Assembly (NCBI RefSeq): GCF_003459505.1
Contig: NZ_QRWD01000003.1
Span: forward strand, 102,671-166,670
Source of the DNA: Collinsella sp. AF20-14LB
Lineage (GTDB): Bacteria > Actinomycetota > Coriobacteriia > Coriobacteriales > Coriobacteriaceae
Reading direction: 5' to 3'
Length of the DNA: 64,000 nucleotides
This document shows, piece by piece, positions 25,188 through 32,635 of the stretch (its first letter is position 1; every line of letters begins with the position of its first letter). Under the pieces are notes generated by a model. That model had not been told where the DNA came from and ran no database searches. It worked only from the letters and a program-made list of their open reading frames with translations. A program made the position numbers and the translations under genes.

Positions 25188-26333
25188 ATGGACCTTGCTG
25201 ACATCCGCCAGGCCATCGATGGCATCGACACCACGCTCCTCAACAGCTTTGTCGAGCGCATGGACATTGCCACCGAGGTCGCCAAGTCAAAAATCGAGAT
25301 GGGCAAGGCCGTCTTCGACCCCGCCCGTGAGCGCTCCAAGCTCAACAACCTCGCCAGCCGCGCGCCCGAGCGCTACGAGGCGCAGACCATCACCCTGTTC
25401 CGTCTCCTCATGAGCATGAGCAAGGCCGAGCAGCAGCGCTACATCAACGAGCTCAAGGGCATCACCGTCTCACAAAAGGCCCACGCCACGGCTGCAGCCT
25501 TTGACACGCCTTTCCCCCAGACGGCTAGCGTCGCCTGCCAGGGCGTCGAGGGCGCCTATAGCCAAATTGCCGCGTGCAGGCTCTTCGACGTGCCCGACAT
25601 TGCGTTCTTCGAGACCTTCGAGGGCGTTATGCGCGCCGTGCGCGACGGCTTCTGCGAGTTTGGCGTGCTGCCCATCGAGAACTCCACCGCCGGCTCAGTC
25701 AACGCCGTCTACGACCTGCTCGCCCAGTTCGACTTCCACATCGTGCGCTCGCTTCGCCTCAAAATCGACCACAACTTGCTCGTCAAGCCCGGCGCCAAGC
25801 TTGCGGACGTGCACGAGGTCTACAGCCACGGCCAGGCCATTGCCCAATGCGCCGGCTTTATCGAGGCGCACGACCTGCACGCCACCAAGTACCCCAACAC
25901 GGCCATGTCGGCCGAGATGGTCGCCAGCTCCGAACGCACCGATGTTGCCGCGATCGCATCGCGCAGCTGCGCCGCACTCTACGGCTTGGAGGTACTGGAG
26001 CCCAACATCCGGGACTCGGACAACAACTACACGCGCTTTGTCGTCATCAGCCGCGAGCCACGCGTCTACCCCGGCGCCAACCGCACCTCGCTCATGATTA
26101 CCACGGCCAACGAGCCGGGCGCACTCTATCGCGTACTCGAGCGCTTCTACGCGCTCAATATCAACCTCATCAAGCTCGAGAGCCGCCCCATCCCCGGGCA
26201 CGACTTTGAGTTTATGTTCTACTTTGACCTGGACTGCCCCTTTGGCAGCAAGGCCCTCGATGACCTGCTCGATTCCATCGACGACGTGTGCGAGAGCTTC
26301 ACCTTCTTTGGCAGTTACACGGAGGTGCTCTAG
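25188..26333 (+). CDS. pheA: Bifunctional chorismate mutase / prephenate dehydratase (P-protein)
   Basis: The product converts chorismate to prephenate and then phenylpyruvate. The N-terminal 90 residues form an AroQ-type chorismate mutase helix bundle (MDLADIRQAIDGIDTTLLNS). The dehydratase domain follows (ACQGVEGAYSQIAA near residue 110 and PIENSTAGSVNAVYDLL near residue 160). A C-terminal ACT domain has GALYRVLERF and KLESRPIPG, the phenylalanine-sensing ESRP motif, so feedback inhibition by Phe is likely. The ATG at 25188 with AAAGGGG replaces a longer frame that would overlap aroC. Confidence 0.94.
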   Translation: MDLADIRQAIDGIDTTLLNSFVERMDIATEVAKSKIEMGKAVFDPARERSKLNNLASRAPERYEAQTITLFRLLMSMSKAEQQRYINELKGITVSQKAHATAAAFDTPFPQTASVACQGVEGAYSQIAACRLFDVPDIAFFETFEGVMRAVRDGFCEFGVLPIENSTAGSVNAVYDLLAQFDFHIVRSLRLKIDHNLLVKPGAKLADVHEVYSHGQAIAQCAGFIEAHDLHATKYPNTAMSAEMVASSERTDVAAIASRSCAALYGLEVLEPNIRDSDNNYTRFVVISREPRVYPGANRTSLMITTANEPGALYRVLERFYALNINLIKLESRPIPGHDFEFMFYFDLDCPFGSKALDDLLDSIDDVCESFTFFGSYTEVL

Positions 26334-27572
26334 ATGACCGATGTCGCCGCAACCCGGCCCTACGGCGTGCTGGGCCGCGTGCTGGGCCACAGCTACACCC
26401 CGACCATCTACAAGGAGCTCGCGGGGCTCGAGTACGTACGATTTGAGCGCGAGCCCGAGGACCTCCAGGCTTTTATGACGGGTGACGAATGGGAGGGCAC
26501 CAACGTGACCATCCCCTACAAGCGCGCCGTCATGGAATACCTGGACGAGCTGAGTCCACTCGCCGAGCGTATGGGAAACGTCAACACCATCACGCGCCTG
26601 CCCGACGGCCGCCTGCGCGGCGACAACACCGACTACTTCGGCTTTCAGTGCCTAGTCGAGGAGCTGGGCGTTGAGGTCGCCGGCAAGAAGGCCCTCGTGC
26701 TCGGTGCCACCGGTGGCGCCGGCACCACTGCCAGCATGGTGCTCGGCGACCTGGGCGCCATCGTCGTGCCGGTCGGCCGCACGAGCGAAGTCAACTACGA
26801 CAACATCGCGCAGCAGTCCGACGCCGCACTGCTCGTCAACTGCACGCCCGCCGGCATGTTCCCCCACTGTCCCGACGCCCCCTGCACACTCGAGGGGCTC
26901 AATGCGCTCGAGGGCGTTATCGACATTGTCTACAACCCCGCTCGCACGGGACTCATGCTCGAGGCCGAGCGCCGCGACATCCCCTGCATCGGCGGTCTGC
27001 TCATGCTCGTGGCCCAGGCGGCGCAAGCCGTTGAGCGCTACACCGGCCAGGTCACTCCGCGCGAGCGCATTCTGGACGTAACGGAGCGCCTGTCACGCCG
27101 CGAACAGAACATCGCGCTGATCGGCATGCCGGGCTCGGGCAAGACCCGTGTGGGCGAGCAGATTGCCCTGCTCACGGGGCGAGAGCACATCGATCTGGAT
27201 CGCGCCCTCGAGGAGCGCCTGGGCATGCCCTGCGCCGACTTTATCGTCGAGCGCGGCGAGGCGGCGTTCCGCGAACAGGAGACGGCGGCGCTGGCCGACA
27301 TCTCCAAGCGCAGCGGCCTGGTGCTTTCCACCGGCGGCGGCGTGGTCACGCGCGACGAGAACTACCCGCTGCTGCACCAGAATAGCCAGATCGTGATGCT
27401 CAACCGCAAGCTCGACGAGCTCGCCCACAAGGGCCGCCCCATCACGGCGCGCGATGGCATCGACAAGCTCGCCGAGCAGCGCATGCCGCGCTACCGCTCC
27501 TGGGCCGACTACATCATCGACTCACGCGACTGCGCCGCCAAAACCGCGGCCGCCATCGTCGAGACCCTCTAA
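26334..27572 (+). CDS. aroEK: Shikimate dehydrogenase - shikimate kinase fusion
   Basis: The 412-residue protein joins two consecutive pathway enzymes. Residues 1-265 are AroE: GRVLGHSYTPTIY, NVTIPYKRAV with the catalytic Lys, GDNTDYFGF with the catalytic Asp, and a GATGGAG NADP loop. Residues 275-412 are AroK: P-loop GMPGSGKTRVG, IDLDRALEE, the FREQE arginine, STGGGVVT and the lid KGRPITARD. The AroE substrate loop reads HSYTP instead of the common HSLSP. The ATG directly follows the pheA stop. The fusion would let shikimate pass between adjacent active sites, which is inference. Confidence 0.93.
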   Translation: MTDVAATRPYGVLGRVLGHSYTPTIYKELAGLEYVRFEREPEDLQAFMTGDEWEGTNVTIPYKRAVMEYLDELSPLAERMGNVNTITRLPDGRLRGDNTDYFGFQCLVEELGVEVAGKKALVLGATGGAGTTASMVLGDLGAIVVPVGRTSEVNYDNIAQQSDAALLVNCTPAGMFPHCPDAPCTLEGLNALEGVIDIVYNPARTGLMLEAERRDIPCIGGLLMLVAQAAQAVERYTGQVTPRERILDVTERLSRREQNIALIGMPGSGKTRVGEQIALLTGREHIDLDRALEERLGMPCADFIVERGEAAFREQETAALADISKRSGLVLSTGGGVVTRDENYPLLHQNSQIVMLNRKLDELAHKGRPITARDGIDKLAEQRMPRYRSWADYIIDSRDCAAKTAAAIVETL

Positions 27573-27607
27573 CCTGCCAAAAAGGGACAGGTTTATTTTG
27601 GCAGGTT
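27571..27607. repeat. Perfect 12-bp inverted repeat with alternative pairing, between aroEK and aroQ
   Basis: AACCTGCCAAAA (27571-27582) is the exact reverse complement of TTTTGGCAGGTT (27596-27607), starting within the aroEK stop codon. A third element CAGGTT (27588-27593) inside the loop can also pair with AACCTG, so two exclusive hairpins are possible. The T-run after it is short. It may act as a weak terminator or processing site, or be a dispersed intergenic element. Confidence 0.6.
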
Positions 27608-27671
27608 TTATCTGGGCAAACGCCGAAGATCGCAAGACCAGCCACGCCAACCAACTGCAAAGGAAGCAACC

Positions 27672-28109
27672 ATGAAGGCACTCGTCATCAACGGCCCCAA
27701 CCTCAACATGCTCGGCATTCGCGAGCCGGGCATCTACGGAAGCGATAACTACGACCGTTTGGTCCAGATCTGCCAGGAGGCAGGCGCCACGCAGGGCTTT
27801 AACGAGGTCGAGGTCTTCCAATCCAACCACGAGGGCAGCATCGTCGACAAGATCCAGGAGGCCTACGGCAAGGTCGACGGCATCGTCATCAACCCGGCGG
27901 CCTACACGCACACGAGCGTGGCGATCCTCGATGCGCTCAAAGCCGTCGCCATCCCTGCCGTCGAGGTCCACATCAGCGCCGTCGAGACCCGCGAGGACTT
28001 CCGCCAGGTAAGCTACGCCCGCCTGGCCTGCTTCGCCACCATCACCGGCGAAGGCCTGCAGGGGTATGCCCACGCGTTGGAGCTGCTGAAAGAGCGTCTC
28101 GAAAAGTAG
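27672..28109 (+). CDS. aroQ: 3-dehydroquinate dehydratase, type II
   Basis: AroQ dehydrates 3-dehydroquinate to 3-dehydroshikimate by an anti-elimination. The 145-residue protein begins with the family signature INGPNLNMLGIREPGIYG, followed by the FQSNHEGSIVDKIQEA, NPAAYTHTSVAILDAL and EVHISAV segments. These include the catalytic Tyr and His. It is the last gene of the aromatic operon, 100 bases after aroEK. A GGAAG site precedes the ATG and a terminator follows. Confidence 0.96.
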   Translation: MKALVINGPNLNMLGIREPGIYGSDNYDRLVQICQEAGATQGFNEVEVFQSNHEGSIVDKIQEAYGKVDGIVINPAAYTHTSVAILDALKAVAIPAVEVHISAVETREDFRQVSYARLACFATITGEGLQGYAHALELLKERLEK

Positions 28110-28155
28110 CTTCGCGAGCAAATCCATCAACGCCGATTCGCACGCTAATATAGCC

Positions 28156-28196
28156 AGTGCCGCCAGCAGCAACCTCGCTACTGGCGGCACTTTATT
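28156..28196 (+). terminator. Terminator of the aromatic operon
   Basis: AGTGCCGCCAG (28156-28166) pairs perfectly with CTGGCGGCACT (28181-28191) and runs into TTTATTA. It lies 47 bases past the aroQ stop. Confidence 0.85.
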
Positions 28197-28203
28197 ACTA
28201 GCA

Positions 28204-28209
28204 TATAAT
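28204..28209 (+). promoter_or_regulatory. Candidate -10 box for the DUF4869 unit, copy 1
   Basis: A perfect TATAAT sits 32 bases before the ATG of the DUF4869 gene. The -35 position falls in the preceding terminator stem and has no consensus match, so either an activator is needed or the unit relies on read-through. Confidence 0.35.
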
Positions 28210-28240
28210 CGTTGCAGTCACACAACGTCTGGAGACGCGC

Positions 28241-28690
28241 ATGTTAAGCATCCATCTGGGGGATTACCCCGGTTCTATCTACGATACCGAAACCTATTTT
28301 AGGAACTCATACTTGGACTCATGGTTCGAAGATCCTATGGCCGCACAGATTATTAAAAGCGTGGACGGATCAGAGCTCATCGGCCCCCACAACATCGTAA
28401 GCAAGCAGCTGGGCTCAATCACCCCACTCGAACTGTCCGGCGGCGTCAAGACGCTGCTGTTAGTACGCAATCTCCCAAATATGGTGTTCAACGCATCTAC
28501 CTGCGGAGACAACTGTGCCCGCTGGCTACTCAAGATCGGCAAAGAGCAGGATGTGCTGGTGACCCTTTACCACATCATGAAGTTCCCCTGGAAGAATTTT
28601 GAAATCCGCATTGAAAACGATAACCGCATCGTCAGAAACATGCAGGAGTTTGTTGGCGCCACGAATGACTTTTTGGATGTTGATGAGTAA
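28241..28690 (+). CDS. DUF4869-type small protein, first gene of a two-gene unit (copy 1)
   Basis: The 149-residue acidic soluble protein has no signal peptide or membrane span. It contains the strongly conserved blocks LSGGVKTLLL (near residue 66) and NASTCGDNCARW (near residue 85), shared almost exactly with the copy at 42211-42648. I assign it to DUF4869 from recollection of that family, which has no known function. The CGDNC pair could bind metal or form a disulphide, which is inference. GGAGA precedes the ATG. Its stop overlaps the ATG of the P-loop gene (TAATG), so the two are translationally coupled and probably act together. Confidence 0.72.
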   Translation: MLSIHLGDYPGSIYDTETYFRNSYLDSWFEDPMAAQIIKSVDGSELIGPHNIVSKQLGSITPLELSGGVKTLLLVRNLPNMVFNASTCGDNCARWLLKIGKEQDVLVTLYHIMKFPWKNFEIRIENDNRIVRNMQEFVGATNDFLDVDE

Positions 28691-29688
28691 TGAAGGGAAC
28701 GCATACCGTTGTCGTAGAGCGTGCAAAGGTCAAATACACACTCACCTTTAAACGCAACATTTCCTTCATTCGCGGCAACAGCGGCACGGGCAAAACGACG
28801 CTTATCTCGATGATTCGCGACTACAACGACCGAGGACAGGAAAGCGGCGTTACACTCAGCTGCGACGTGCCCTGCGAAACGCTTTCCGGCAGACGTTGGA
28901 AGCGCGAGCTTTCGATTATCGAGGACTCAATAATCTTTTTAGATGAGGGCAACGAATTTATCTACTCAAAAGACTTCGCAAAAGCCGTTAACGGGTCGTC
29001 CAACTATTTTGTTCTGATATCTCGTCGAGATGCCAGCGAGTTCCCCTACAGTGTCGACGAAATCCTAAAGCTGGTAAACACCACGAGTAAAACAATCAAT
29101 GGTCGAAAGAGCGATAAACGCTTCTACTCGGTAACAAAACCGATATACAGCCACACAGCAAACATGCTTTACCAGGACCTAAATGTTGGATTCGAGATAC
29201 CCGACGCCGTAGTTGTCGAGGACAGCAAATCTGGCTATCAATTCTACAACGCTCTTTGCAACCGACTCGGGATCCCCTGCTATTCCGCCACCGGCGTTGC
29301 GAATCTAAAACGTACGATTCACGAATGTCCCGAGCAAAACATCCTTGCTATTGGAGACGGAGCAGCATTTGGTCCCTACATCGAAAAGGTGCTCGGACAG
29401 CGCGTTTACAAGAACGTACGCTTGTTCCTCCCCGAATCATTCGAGTGGACACTCCTGCAATCTGGCCTCATTCCCAGTAACGATATCTTAAAAATCCTCG
29501 AGGATCCCTCAAGCTATATCGAAAGCCGCGACTACCTGAGCTGGGAGCGGTTCTTCACCGACGTATTGATCAAGTACTCGGCAGACACTCGCTACGTCTA
29601 CAGAAAGGCACGGCTCAACGAGCAGTACCTAAAGCCGCAGGCGATGGATGCAGTTGCAAGCGTCTTGCCCGAGTGTCTGAAGGCATAA
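28690..29688 (+). CDS. P-loop protein with TOPRIM-like C-terminal domain, partner of DUF4869 (copy 1)
   Basis: The 332-residue protein has an ATPase-like N-terminal half: P-loop G29-N-S-G-T-G-K-T-T37, a Walker B-like SIIFLDEG ending at D85-E86, and a NYFVLISRRD strand near residue 105. The C-terminal half begins with VVVEDSKSG (E177) and continues to ILAIGDGAAFG (D223), a spacing reminiscent of TOPRIM or OLD-family metal sites. No signal peptide or membrane span is present. The second copy (41704-42201) shares the N-terminal half only. The function is unknown. A perfect terminator follows, so the two genes form a self-contained unit. Confidence 0.7.
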   Translation: MKGTHTVVVERAKVKYTLTFKRNISFIRGNSGTGKTTLISMIRDYNDRGQESGVTLSCDVPCETLSGRRWKRELSIIEDSIIFLDEGNEFIYSKDFAKAVNGSSNYFVLISRRDASEFPYSVDEILKLVNTTSKTINGRKSDKRFYSVTKPIYSHTANMLYQDLNVGFEIPDAVVVEDSKSGYQFYNALCNRLGIPCYSATGVANLKRTIHECPEQNILAIGDGAAFGPYIEKVLGQRVYKNVRLFLPESFEWTLLQSGLIPSNDILKILEDPSSYIESRDYLSWERFFTDVLIKYSADTRYVYRKARLNEQYLKPQAMDAVASVLPECLKA

Positions 29689-29693
29689 TGGCA

Positions 29694-29728
29694 GTGGGGA
29701 GGACCAACTTGGTCCTCCCCACTTTTAA
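29694..29728 (+). terminator. Terminator of DUF4869 unit, copy 1
   Basis: GTGGGGAGGACCA (29694-29706) and TGGTCCTCCCCAC (29710-29722) form a perfect 13-bp stem with a three-base loop, followed by TTTTAATT. It separates the plus-strand unit from the convergent acyltransferase gene. Confidence 0.88.
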
Positions 29729-30715
29729 TTACGCCTTCCTGATCACGTATGCCAGGCCGATATCGCAGGCGCAACGCACGATTGATGCAAAGAGCCACGA
29801 TGTTGGCAGCGTCATAAGCAGCGGCATCGTCTGCCAAGGAATAAACCAATCGACCGCGTGGATTGCAAAGATGGCAAGACTGGCCTGTCCGCAGAACACG
29901 AGGGCTTGTTCAAAGGACCCCAAAACCGGCACGTCTTTCAACTTCTCCAACGCCATCGAAACCCAACAGACGCAGTAGCTACCCGCAACAGCGGCAACTG
30001 TCGCAACCACAAACCCATCCACGCGGCGGCTCGAAAGCTCAAGCCCACTCAGCGCGGCAAGGACAAGCCAAGCGACACCGGCTCCAATAAACAGCAGGGG
30101 CTTGCTCACGCTCGGCTCCAGCCCCTTTTGGCGCGCCGTATAGCCAACCCACATCAGCAGCAAGATATAGCAGCTCAGATCCATATCGAGCGGCAGGTAA
30201 ACACCCATTAATCGAGACACGCTCAATCCGCAAAAGGCAATCGCGGCACAGACAACGCCCTGCCAAACAACCCCGATCCCGCGGCGATCAAACAGCCGCA
30301 CGAGCGCATTAAACAACAGGCGCGACGTAAACAGCGCCGCCAAAAACCATGCCATGCCAACGGCGGCAACGCCAAGCCGAGGCACATCAACGCCTGAGGC
30401 AAACACAAGCGTCTTAAGCCCCGCAACCAGCGTACCGCTCGTCAAAGAAACACCGCTCATCAAGAACGTCGGCACCTGCCACGCCAGTGCAAGAACCACA
30501 TACGGCACCAGCAGGCGCGACACCGAACCACTCAGCAGCTCGCGCCACGGCTTCGGCCTAAACGTATACCCGGCAAGAATAAAGAACACCGGCATGTGAA
30601 ACGAGAAGATCGCGTGCCGCAAGGGAGAAGGATTTGGGACGGTGTGCCCCACAATGACCAGAATCATTGCAATCCCCTTTGCAATATCTATCCAGTCGAG
30701 CCTTTTACTTCCCAT
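29729..30715 (-). CDS. Acyltransferase family 3 membrane protein
   Basis: This is a 328-residue integral membrane acyltransferase of the kind that O-acetylates surface glycans. The N-terminal LDWIDIAKGIAMILVIVGHT segment with its His and the FSFHMPVFFILAGYTFR segment near residue 36 are typical, with about ten membrane helices. The acceptor cannot be deduced. It starts with ATG behind AAGGG and lies between the DUF4869 unit and tRNA-Arg(TCT), separately from the main glycan cluster. Confidence 0.85.
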   Translation of the reverse strand: MGSKRLDWIDIAKGIAMILVIVGHTVPNPSPLRHAIFSFHMPVFFILAGYTFRPKPWRELLSGSVSRLLVPYVVLALAWQVPTFLMSGVSLTSGTLVAGLKTLVFASGVDVPRLGVAAVGMAWFLAALFTSRLLFNALVRLFDRRGIGVVWQGVVCAAIAFCGLSVSRLMGVYLPLDMDLSCYILLLMWVGYTARQKGLEPSVSKPLLFIGAGVAWLVLAALSGLELSSRRVDGFVVATVAAVAGSYCVCWVSMALEKLKDVPVLGSFEQALVFCGQASLAIFAIHAVDWFIPWQTMPLLMTLPTSWLFASIVRCACDIGLAYVIRKA

Positions 30716-30747
30716 GGCGAACCCTTCAAAACCGCAGCACGCAAGAT

Positions 30748-30781
30748 GAAAAAAGCCCAGACCACCAAGCGGTCCGGGCTT
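30748..30781 (-). terminator. Terminator after tRNA-Arg(TCT)
   Basis: On the minus strand AGCCCGGACC pairs with GGTCTGGGCT (one G-T pair) around a seven-base loop, followed by TTTTTTC. It lies 10 bases past the tRNA CCA end. Confidence 0.85.
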
Positions 30782-30790
30782 AATAAATGA

Positions 30791-30867
30791 TGGTGCTCCA
30801 TGGCGGATTCGAACCGTCGACCTTGGGATTAGAAGTCCCCTGCTCTATCCAACTGAGCTAATGGAGC
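30791..30867 (-). tRNA. tRNA-Arg (anticodon TCT)
   Basis: The minus-strand 77-base gene has acceptor GCTCCAT/ATGGAGC, D-stem GCTC/GAGC, anticodon loop CTTCTAA (anticodon TCT, decoding AGA), a T-arm with GGTTCGAATCC and an encoded CCA. The first anticodon-stem pair is a G-A mismatch. The other four pair normally. Confidence 0.94.
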
Positions 30868-30921
30868 AAATAACCGCACGCCCAAGCAAGCGCAAACCTG
30901 TCAGGCGCAAGTAATTATAAC

Positions 30922-31689
30922 CTAGTTGAACTGCTCGCGGTACGCCTTGCAGACCTCATCGACCGGGCCGTCCATGCGAAGGTCACCCTTCTCAATCCAA
31001 ACGGCACGCTGGCAGATGCGTTCAACCTGCTCCATGGAGTGCGAAACGAACAGAACCGTCACGTCGCCGCTCTGGATAAAGTGCTGGATGCGGGCCTCGC
31101 ACTTCTGCTGGAAGAACACATCACCGACGGACAGCGTCTCGTCAACGATCAGAATATCGGGCTCGGTAATCGTCGCGATTGCAAAGGCAATACGCGCAAC
31201 CATGCCCGAGGAGAAGTTCTTAAGCGGCATGTCGACAAAGTTCTGAAGCTCAGCGAACTCGATAATGCCGTCAAAGTTGGCGTCGATGAACTCCTTGGTA
31301 TAGCCGAGCAGGGCGCCGTTCAGATAGATGTTCTCGCGGGCGGTCAGCTCGGGATCAAAGCCGGCACCAAGCTCAATCAGCGGCGCGATGTTACCGTGCA
31401 CCTTAACGCTGCCCTCGCTTGGCTCAAGCACGCCAGCGATAATCTTGAGCATCGTAGACTTGCCGGAGCCATTGGTGCCAACCAGACCCACGACCTCGCC
31501 ACGATGAATATCAAACGAAATATGCTTAAGCGCCCTAAACTCCTCAAAGAACAACTCGTGCTTGGCGAGCTTGATGAAGTACTCCTTGAGGTTGGTCAGC
31601 GACTCAGACGCCATGTTAAAGATCATGGTGACGTCGTCGACCTCGACAGCCAGAGGCTGCTCGCTGTAATCAACAACAGATTCAGTCAT
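30922..31689 (-). CDS. Polysaccharide/teichoic acid ABC exporter, ATP-binding subunit
   Basis: The product is an ABC ATPase of the Wzt/TagH type, which powers export of lipid-linked glycans. It has Walker A GTNGSGKST near residue 70, a degenerate signature NFSSGMVARIAFA, Walker B ILIVDE and an H-loop FVSHSMEQ. At 255 residues it lacks the C-terminal carbohydrate-binding domain found in some Wzt proteins, so export is probably not controlled by a capped glycan end. The ATG at 31689 (AAGGAG seven bases upstream) is preferred to a GTG one codon earlier. The permease gene lies 11 bases upstream. Confidence 0.92.
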   Translation of the reverse strand: MTESVVDYSEQPLAVEVDDVTMIFNMASESLTNLKEYFIKLAKHELFFEEFRALKHISFDIHRGEVVGLVGTNGSGKSTMLKIIAGVLEPSEGSVKVHGNIAPLIELGAGFDPELTARENIYLNGALLGYTKEFIDANFDGIIEFAELQNFVDMPLKNFSSGMVARIAFAIATITEPDILIVDETLSVGDVFFQQKCEARIQHFIQSGDVTVLFVSHSMEQVERICQRAVWIEKGDLRMDGPVDEVCKAYREQFN

Positions 31690-31700
31690 CACAGCACTCC

Positions 31701-32546
31701 TTAGATGTAGAGGATAAATTTGCGCTCGGACTTATGGAACACGGTGTAGCCAATAATAAGCGCAAGAACCGCCCAGGCAACGCACATACCAAACGTCATG
31801 AGCGAGGGCGTAGTCTGAAACAGAAAGATATCGCGCATAAACTGCAGGTAGTTGAACATGGGGTTCGCATACATCAAGATACGCACGAGATGCGGCATTT
31901 GCGCAATATAGTCAGTCGTCCAGAAGATGGGCGTAATGTAAGTCCACGCCGTAATGACGACGCTCCATAGATGCATAACGTCGCGGAAAAAGACCGTAAG
32001 AGCAGAGAGCATCATGCCCAGGCCCATGCAGAAGCACATAAGCAGCAGCAGGCAAACCGGCAGCAGAATGAGGTGCCAAGAAGGCATAACGCGGAACCAC
32101 AGCATGACGATGGCGACGGCGACCAGCGAGAAGGCAAAGTTGACCAGCGAGAAGAGCACCTTTTGCACCGGGAAGACCCAGCGGTGCACCTTAACCTTCT
32201 TGAGCAGAGGGGCAGCGCCCACGATAGACGTCAGGGCCTGGTTCGTAGACTCGGACATGACGGCAAAGGTAATGTTACCCACGATCAAGTACAGCGGGTA
32301 CATCTCGGGCGTCATTGAGCCATTGCGGCCTTGGCCAAAAATCGTCGAGAACACGATGGCCATGACGATCATCATCAGCAACGGATTGAGCACCGACCAT
32401 GCGACACCCAGAACGCTACGGCGATACTTGATCTTAAAATCCTTGGTAACCAGCTGACGAAGGATAAACGCATCCTTCTCAAATTCGTTCTTAGCAAACG
32501 TCGCAGGCAGACTGCGAGTTTCTTGTTGCTTTGTCTGATCCGACAC
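31701..32546 (-). CDS. Polysaccharide ABC exporter, ABC-2 permease
   Basis: This membrane subunit of the Wzm/TagG type has six predicted spans after a cytoplasmic N-terminus with KDFKIKYRRSVLGVAWSVLNPLL, a signature of the family. It would carry an undecaprenyl-linked glycan across the membrane with the adjacent ATPase. The GTG at 32546 is chosen because AAAGGAG lies eight bases before it. The longer TTG frame has no ribosome binding site. It is followed directly by the ATPase gene. Confidence 0.92.
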   Translation of the reverse strand: MSDQTKQQETRSLPATFAKNEFEKDAFILRQLVTKDFKIKYRRSVLGVAWSVLNPLLMMIVMAIVFSTIFGQGRNGSMTPEMYPLYLIVGNITFAVMSESTNQALTSIVGAAPLLKKVKVHRWVFPVQKVLFSLVNFAFSLVAVAIVMLWFRVMPSWHLILLPVCLLLLMCFCMGLGMMLSALTVFFRDVMHLWSVVITAWTYITPIFWTTDYIAQMPHLVRILMYANPMFNYLQFMRDIFLFQTTPSLMTFGMCVAWAVLALIIGYTVFHKSERKFILYI

Positions 32547-32601
32547 GGATGCAACTCCTTTACTCGTAATCGTTGACAAGCGAACAGTATAAACCCGCCC
32601 T

Positions 32602-32622
32602 CAACGCCATAAGGCGGCGTTG
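32602..32622. repeat. Small hairpin between the GT-C-like gene and the exporter genes
   Basis: CAACGCC and GGCGTTG form a seven-base-pair stem around a seven-base loop. On the minus strand it is followed by GGGCGGGTTTATAC, so the T-run is too short for a strong terminator. A TATACT -10-like box lies just downstream on the minus strand and could feed the exporter genes. Confidence 0.35.
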
Positions 32623-32635
32623 CGAAACTGGAAAA

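Noticed and set aside
30791..30867. tRNA-Arg(TCT) as an integration site for a mobile element
   Set aside because: No integrase gene and no duplicated tRNA 3' end was seen in the window.
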